Origin: Bacteroidales bacterium
Lineage (GTDB): Bacteria > Bacteroidota > Bacteroidia > Bacteroidales > JAIPAH01
Reading direction: 5' to 3'
Assembly: GCA_021738485.1 (NCBI GenBank)
Contig: JAIPBX010000020.1
Span: 1-36,288 of the forward strand
Length of the DNA stretch: 36,288 nt
The notes below the pieces were generated by a model. The model saw only the letters and a list, made by a program, of their open reading frames with translations. It searched no databases and was not told where the DNA came from. The position numbers and the translations under genes were made by a program. Below are positions 33,528-36,288 of this stretch, one piece after another (the first letter of the stretch is position 1; the number at the start of each line of letters is the position of its first letter).

Positions 33528-34576
33528 GCCTGACCTCCTTGATTTTTTTCGAACAACTTAAATGAATCGGCCCATTGGCTGCGGCGATTCACCATTATAG
33601 CTTCCAGGATAAAAAGTATCAAACTTATTGCTATAAAATACTGAAAACGGTCTTCATAATCGGCATATGTTTTTGTTTCAAACTCTTTCTTCTCCATTTT
33701 ATTAATCTCCTCAAAGATAGCGTTTAACCCCGCTTTCGTATTATTGGCTCTCACATACATACCTCCGCCCTTTTCAGCCAGCTCTCTCAGCAATTGCTCG
33801 TTGAGTTTACTCACCACGGTGTTACCCTGCCGGTCTTTTTTAAACCCCTTCATCTCACCATTATTATATATTGGAATGGGCCCCCCATCGGGCAGCCCCA
33901 TCCCTATAGTGTGCACGTTAATCCCTTTTCCACGGGCTTTCTGTGCCATCTCCATAGCATTTTGGTCGTGGTTTTCTCCGTCGGTAATCACAATAATGGC
34001 TTTACTATGATCATTGTCGGTAAAGGAATCCATAGCCAGGTCAATGGCATTACCTATAGCTGTGCCCTGCGTAGGCACTATATCGCTATCGACATTGGAT
34101 AAAAACATTTTCCCTGCGGAATAGTCAGTTGTGATAGGTAGTTGAGTATAAGCCTGGCCGGCAAAAACGATAATCCCTATCCTATCCCCCGACAACCGGT
34201 CTATCAAGCTGGATATGGCCTGCTTAGCCCGATCTAACCTGCTTGGCTTGATATCGCGGGCATTCATACTGCTGGACACATCCAGGGCCACTATAAGGTC
34301 TACCCCCTTACGTTCAGCTTCCTTTAACCGCGAACCTATCTGAGGGTTGACAATACCTAAAATCAAAAAAGCTGTAGCCAGTATCAGCACAAAAAACTTT
34401 ACTTTCGGACGGGTAAAGGATAGCCGGTTAACAAGGTTTTGATACACCGACAGATCCCCATAACGCTGTAAGGCCCTCTTTTTCCAGCGCATAGTGAACC
34501 AGAAAAGGATGATCATCCCCCCCACGATCCAAAATAAGTGCAAATACTCTATATTTTCCAATCGGACTATATCCAT
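33524..34576 (-). CDS. batB: BatB: von Willebrand factor A membrane protein
   Basis: A 350-residue protein with two N-terminal membrane segments (about 12-28 and 60-77), a vWA domain and a C-terminal membrane segment near 320. The MIDAS metal site is complete: D99-x-S101-x-S103 in ALDVSSSM, Thr172 in GTAIGNA and Asp199 in VITDGENHD. The N-terminal region (RLSFTRPKVKFFVLILATAFLILGIVNPQIGSRLKEAERKGVDLI) is BatB-like. It lies 3 nt after batA and overlaps batC by 4 bp. It should face the periplasm with metal-dependent ligand binding. Confidence 0.95.
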   Translation of the reverse strand: MDIVRLENIEYLHLFWIVGGMIILFWFTMRWKKRALQRYGDLSVYQNLVNRLSFTRPKVKFFVLILATAFLILGIVNPQIGSRLKEAERKGVDLIVALDVSSSMNARDIKPSRLDRAKQAISSLIDRLSGDRIGIIVFAGQAYTQLPITTDYSAGKMFLSNVDSDIVPTQGTAIGNAIDLAMDSFTDNDHSKAIIVITDGENHDQNAMEMAQKARGKGINVHTIGMGLPDGGPIPIYNNGEMKGFKKDRQGNTVVSKLNEQLLRELAEKGGGMYVRANNTKAGLNAIFEEINKMEKKEFETKTYADYEDRFQYFIAISLILFILEAIMVNRRSQWADSFKLFEKNQGGQA

Positions 34577-34579
34577 AAT

Positions 34580-35575
34580 TTATGGTATCGTTTTTAACAC
34601 AGTATTCCTCAACAAAAATTCCAGAAGTATCAATGCAAACGCAAGCAATGCCAGCGGAAGAAATTCCTCTGATTTTTTCTGAAATTCTGTCACATCGATC
34701 TTAGATTTTTCGAGCTTATCAATCTCGTCATAAATAACCTTGAGCTTATCCTTATCTGTGGCCCTGAAATATTTGCCGCCCGTCATATCAGCCACTTTTT
34801 GCAGCAGCTCCTCGTCAATCTCCACTTCCTTGCGCTTGTAGGTCTTTCCAAACATGCCCTGCACCGGATACGGGGCGGTTCCCTCGGAACCAACGCCTAT
34901 CGTATATACCCTGACATCGAACATTTCCGCAATCTCAGCAGCAGAAACCGGATCCAGCGATCCCTTGTTATTGACACCATCGGTCAGAAGAATCACCACT
35001 TTGCTCACCGCCTCACTGTTCTTAAGGCGGTTAACGCTTGTTGCCAGCCCATCTCCAATAGCTGTACCATCTTCTATCATTCCGCTTTCAATATCCTCAA
35101 ACAAATTCTTAAGCACATCGTGATCGGTCGTAAGGGGACATTGCGTAAAGGCCTCCCCGCTAAAAACGACCAGGCCTATACGGTCATTGGGGCGGTCTTC
35201 TATAAAATCCCAGGCCACATCCTTAGCCGCTTCCAGGCGATTGGGTTTGAAATCTTCGGCAAGCATACTGCTTGAAATATCAAGGGTTGTTACTATATCA
35301 ATCCCCTGTACACTGACATTCTGTTTTTGGACGCTCGATTGCGGTCGTGCAAAAGCCAGGATAAGTAAAGCGACAGCTATCATCCGCAAAGCAAAGGGAA
35401 GATGCAGCATATATATCCTCCAGCTTTTTCGCAGTGAGGGCAAAAATCCGGTAGACGACACGCGCAGGGAAGTATAATACTTCTTGCGGCGATATATATA
35501 CCACGCTACAAGTAAGGGGATTATTCCCAGCAAGTATAAAAATTCCGGTTTGGCAAATTCAATATTATTCCACAT
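34580..35575 (-). CDS. batA: BatA: von Willebrand factor A membrane protein
   Basis: A 331-residue protein with the same plan as BatB: membrane segments at about 11-27 and 58-75, a vWA domain and a membrane segment near the end (about 309-326). The MIDAS residues are Asp99, Ser101 and Ser103 in TLDISSSM, Thr171 in DGTAIGDG and Asp199 in LLTDGVNNKG. The segment GIDIVTTLDISSSMLAEDF is the BatA signature. The start overlaps the upstream membrane protein gene by 11 bp. BatA and BatB are paralogues and probably pair with BatD, BatC and BatE in one envelope complex. Confidence 0.95.
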   Translation of the reverse strand: MWNNIEFAKPEFLYLLGIIPLLVAWYIYRRKKYYTSLRVSSTGFLPSLRKSWRIYMLHLPFALRMIAVALLILAFARPQSSVQKQNVSVQGIDIVTTLDISSSMLAEDFKPNRLEAAKDVAWDFIEDRPNDRIGLVVFSGEAFTQCPLTTDHDVLKNLFEDIESGMIEDGTAIGDGLATSVNRLKNSEAVSKVVILLTDGVNNKGSLDPVSAAEIAEMFDVRVYTIGVGSEGTAPYPVQGMFGKTYKRKEVEIDEELLQKVADMTGGKYFRATDKDKLKVIYDEIDKLEKSKIDVTEFQKKSEEFLPLALLAFALILLEFLLRNTVLKTIP

Positions 35576-36287
35576 TGCTTTCTCTCAATTTCCCGTGATT
35601 TTCCTCTTCTTCCGTTTGCTGACCGTAAAACTTGGTTTGCTCCACGAAAGCTACTACTGTATTGTAGCTTTTTTCATGTTCCTGCGGTAAAGGCTCCATT
35701 CTGGCAAATTTGACCATATCCGAAGTCACCAAACAATCTTCCAGTTGACCGTATAACTGACTGTCAATATCAAATTGCTTTAAGTCATGTAAGATCTCAT
35801 TGCTCGTCGATTCCACCGCCTGAATTTCAAACTTTCTTTCGATATAGACCCTCAGAATATGGGTCAGCTCACTATAATATTCCTTTACTTTCCCGTTTTG
35901 CCATAGCTTCTTTTTCCTGAGTGCTTCAAGAGATTTCATCGCCTCAACGTGGGGAGGATCTTTGGGTTTGGCTTTAGGCTGAAATACAGGTTTCTGTTCT
36001 TTCTTCTTTTTCCTGACATACCAAATCGCCAGTAAGATAAGCAACAAGGCCAGGGCTCCTAAAATCCAGGGCAATATCTCTGCAAAAGTCAAAGGAGCCT
36101 CCATGGGTCCTTTAATGGCTTTTATTTCCTTAGTTGTATCCACTTTCACCGAGTTTACGTGTAAAAGCAAGGGCTCGCTTTGCAGGGTGTCTGTGATCGT
36201 TTTCTCTCCATATCCAAATTGAAAGCGGGGGATAGCAATATAGCCGGTATCAAATGAAGTGATAGTCAACTGTTGCGTCAAAGTGGC
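35565..36287 (-). CDS. Bat-operon membrane protein, N-terminus outside the window
   Basis: The frame is open to the window edge, so the TTG at 36281 is probably internal and the gene begins beyond it. The visible 240 residues have an N-terminal beta-rich part (ITSFDTGYIAIPRFQFGYGE), a membrane segment near 76-96 (FAEILPWILGALALLLILLAIW), a basic linker, and a cytoplasmic helical domain (HVEAMKSLEALRKKKLW ... YYSELTHILRVYIERKFEI ... DMVKFARMEPL). Proteins of this build precede batA in many Bacteroidota, after moxR and a DUF58 gene. Its gene overlaps batA by 11 bp. No named function. Confidence 0.82.
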   Translation of the reverse strand, partial: ATLTQQLTITSFDTGYIAIPRFQFGYGEKTITDTLQSEPLLLHVNSVKVDTTKEIKAIKGPMEAPLTFAEILPWILGALALLLILLAIWYVRKKKKEQKPVFQPKAKPKDPPHVEAMKSLEALRKKKLWQNGKVKEYYSELTHILRVYIERKFEIQAVESTSNEILHDLKQFDIDSQLYGQLEDCLVTSDMVKFARMEPLPQEHEKSYNTVVAFVEQTKFYGQQTEEEENHGKLRESNVE

Positions 36288-36288
36288 C

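Noticed and set aside
1-36288. Search for CRISPR arrays, tRNA, rRNA, insertion sequences and phage genes
   Set aside because: No regularly spaced repeats, no cloverleaf-like sequence, and no transposase or integrase frame was seen on either strand.

Overview
The window is chromosomal DNA of a member of the Bacteroidota. Three things show this. Two large secreted proteins end in type IX secretion (T9SS) type A sorting domains. There is a complete batA-batB-batC-batD-batE aerotolerance operon. Several genes are preceded by the phylum's promoter form, TTTG, about 19-20 nt, then TAnnTTTG. A betaine/carnitine/choline-type carrier and an orphan betaine-binding lipoprotein suggest a saline or marine habitat; that is inference. 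Gene density is high. I see no IS element, phage, CRISPR array, tRNA or rRNA.

Layout. 1-1340 (+): the end of an ABC-2 permease gene and a LolA-like periplasmic protein. 1477-4968 (-): an osmoprotection operon of BCCT carrier, tandem universal stress protein and betaine-binding lipoprotein. 5104-8494: mixed housekeeping and stress genes, namely yaaA, a receiver-only response regulator, a MIF-like tautomerase, a MORN-repeat protein and recR. 8489-10195 (-): a phosphoglucosamine-mutase-type enzyme followed by a small basic protein. 10458-14406 (+): a tight operon of TPR protein, phosphosulfolactate synthase, DUF368 undecaprenyl-phosphate translocase family protein and shikimate dehydrogenase. 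14524-14976 (-): a DUF2147 lipoprotein, divergent from 15099-18773 (+), an operon joining an unusual Nramp-like carrier to a complete ZnuABC-type metal ABC transporter.

18774-19095 is an intergenic stretch with several inverted repeats and a strong terminator. 19096-21674 (-): an outer-membrane FadL-type channel with an SGNH-hydrolase lipoprotein. 21781-22464 (-): ung. 22561-22689 (+): a 42-residue lipoprotein. 22756-27117 (-): two T9SS cargo proteins, each with its own terminator. 27508-28707 (+): an exported C1B (bleomycin-hydrolase-type) peptidase. 28771-30021 (-): a lipoprotein with a degenerate transglutaminase-like domain. 30111 to the right edge (-): the Bat operon, preceded by a membrane protein whose gene runs off the window.

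The points I consider most worth following are: the Nramp-like protein that lacks the usual metal-binding motif yet is co-transcribed with a metal ABC transporter; the betaine-binding lipoprotein paired with a secondary carrier instead of an ABC transporter; a helical domain shared by BatD and the protein encoded just upstream of BatA; and the inverted-repeat cluster at 18821-18954. All functional statements are from reading the translated sequence; no database search was run.
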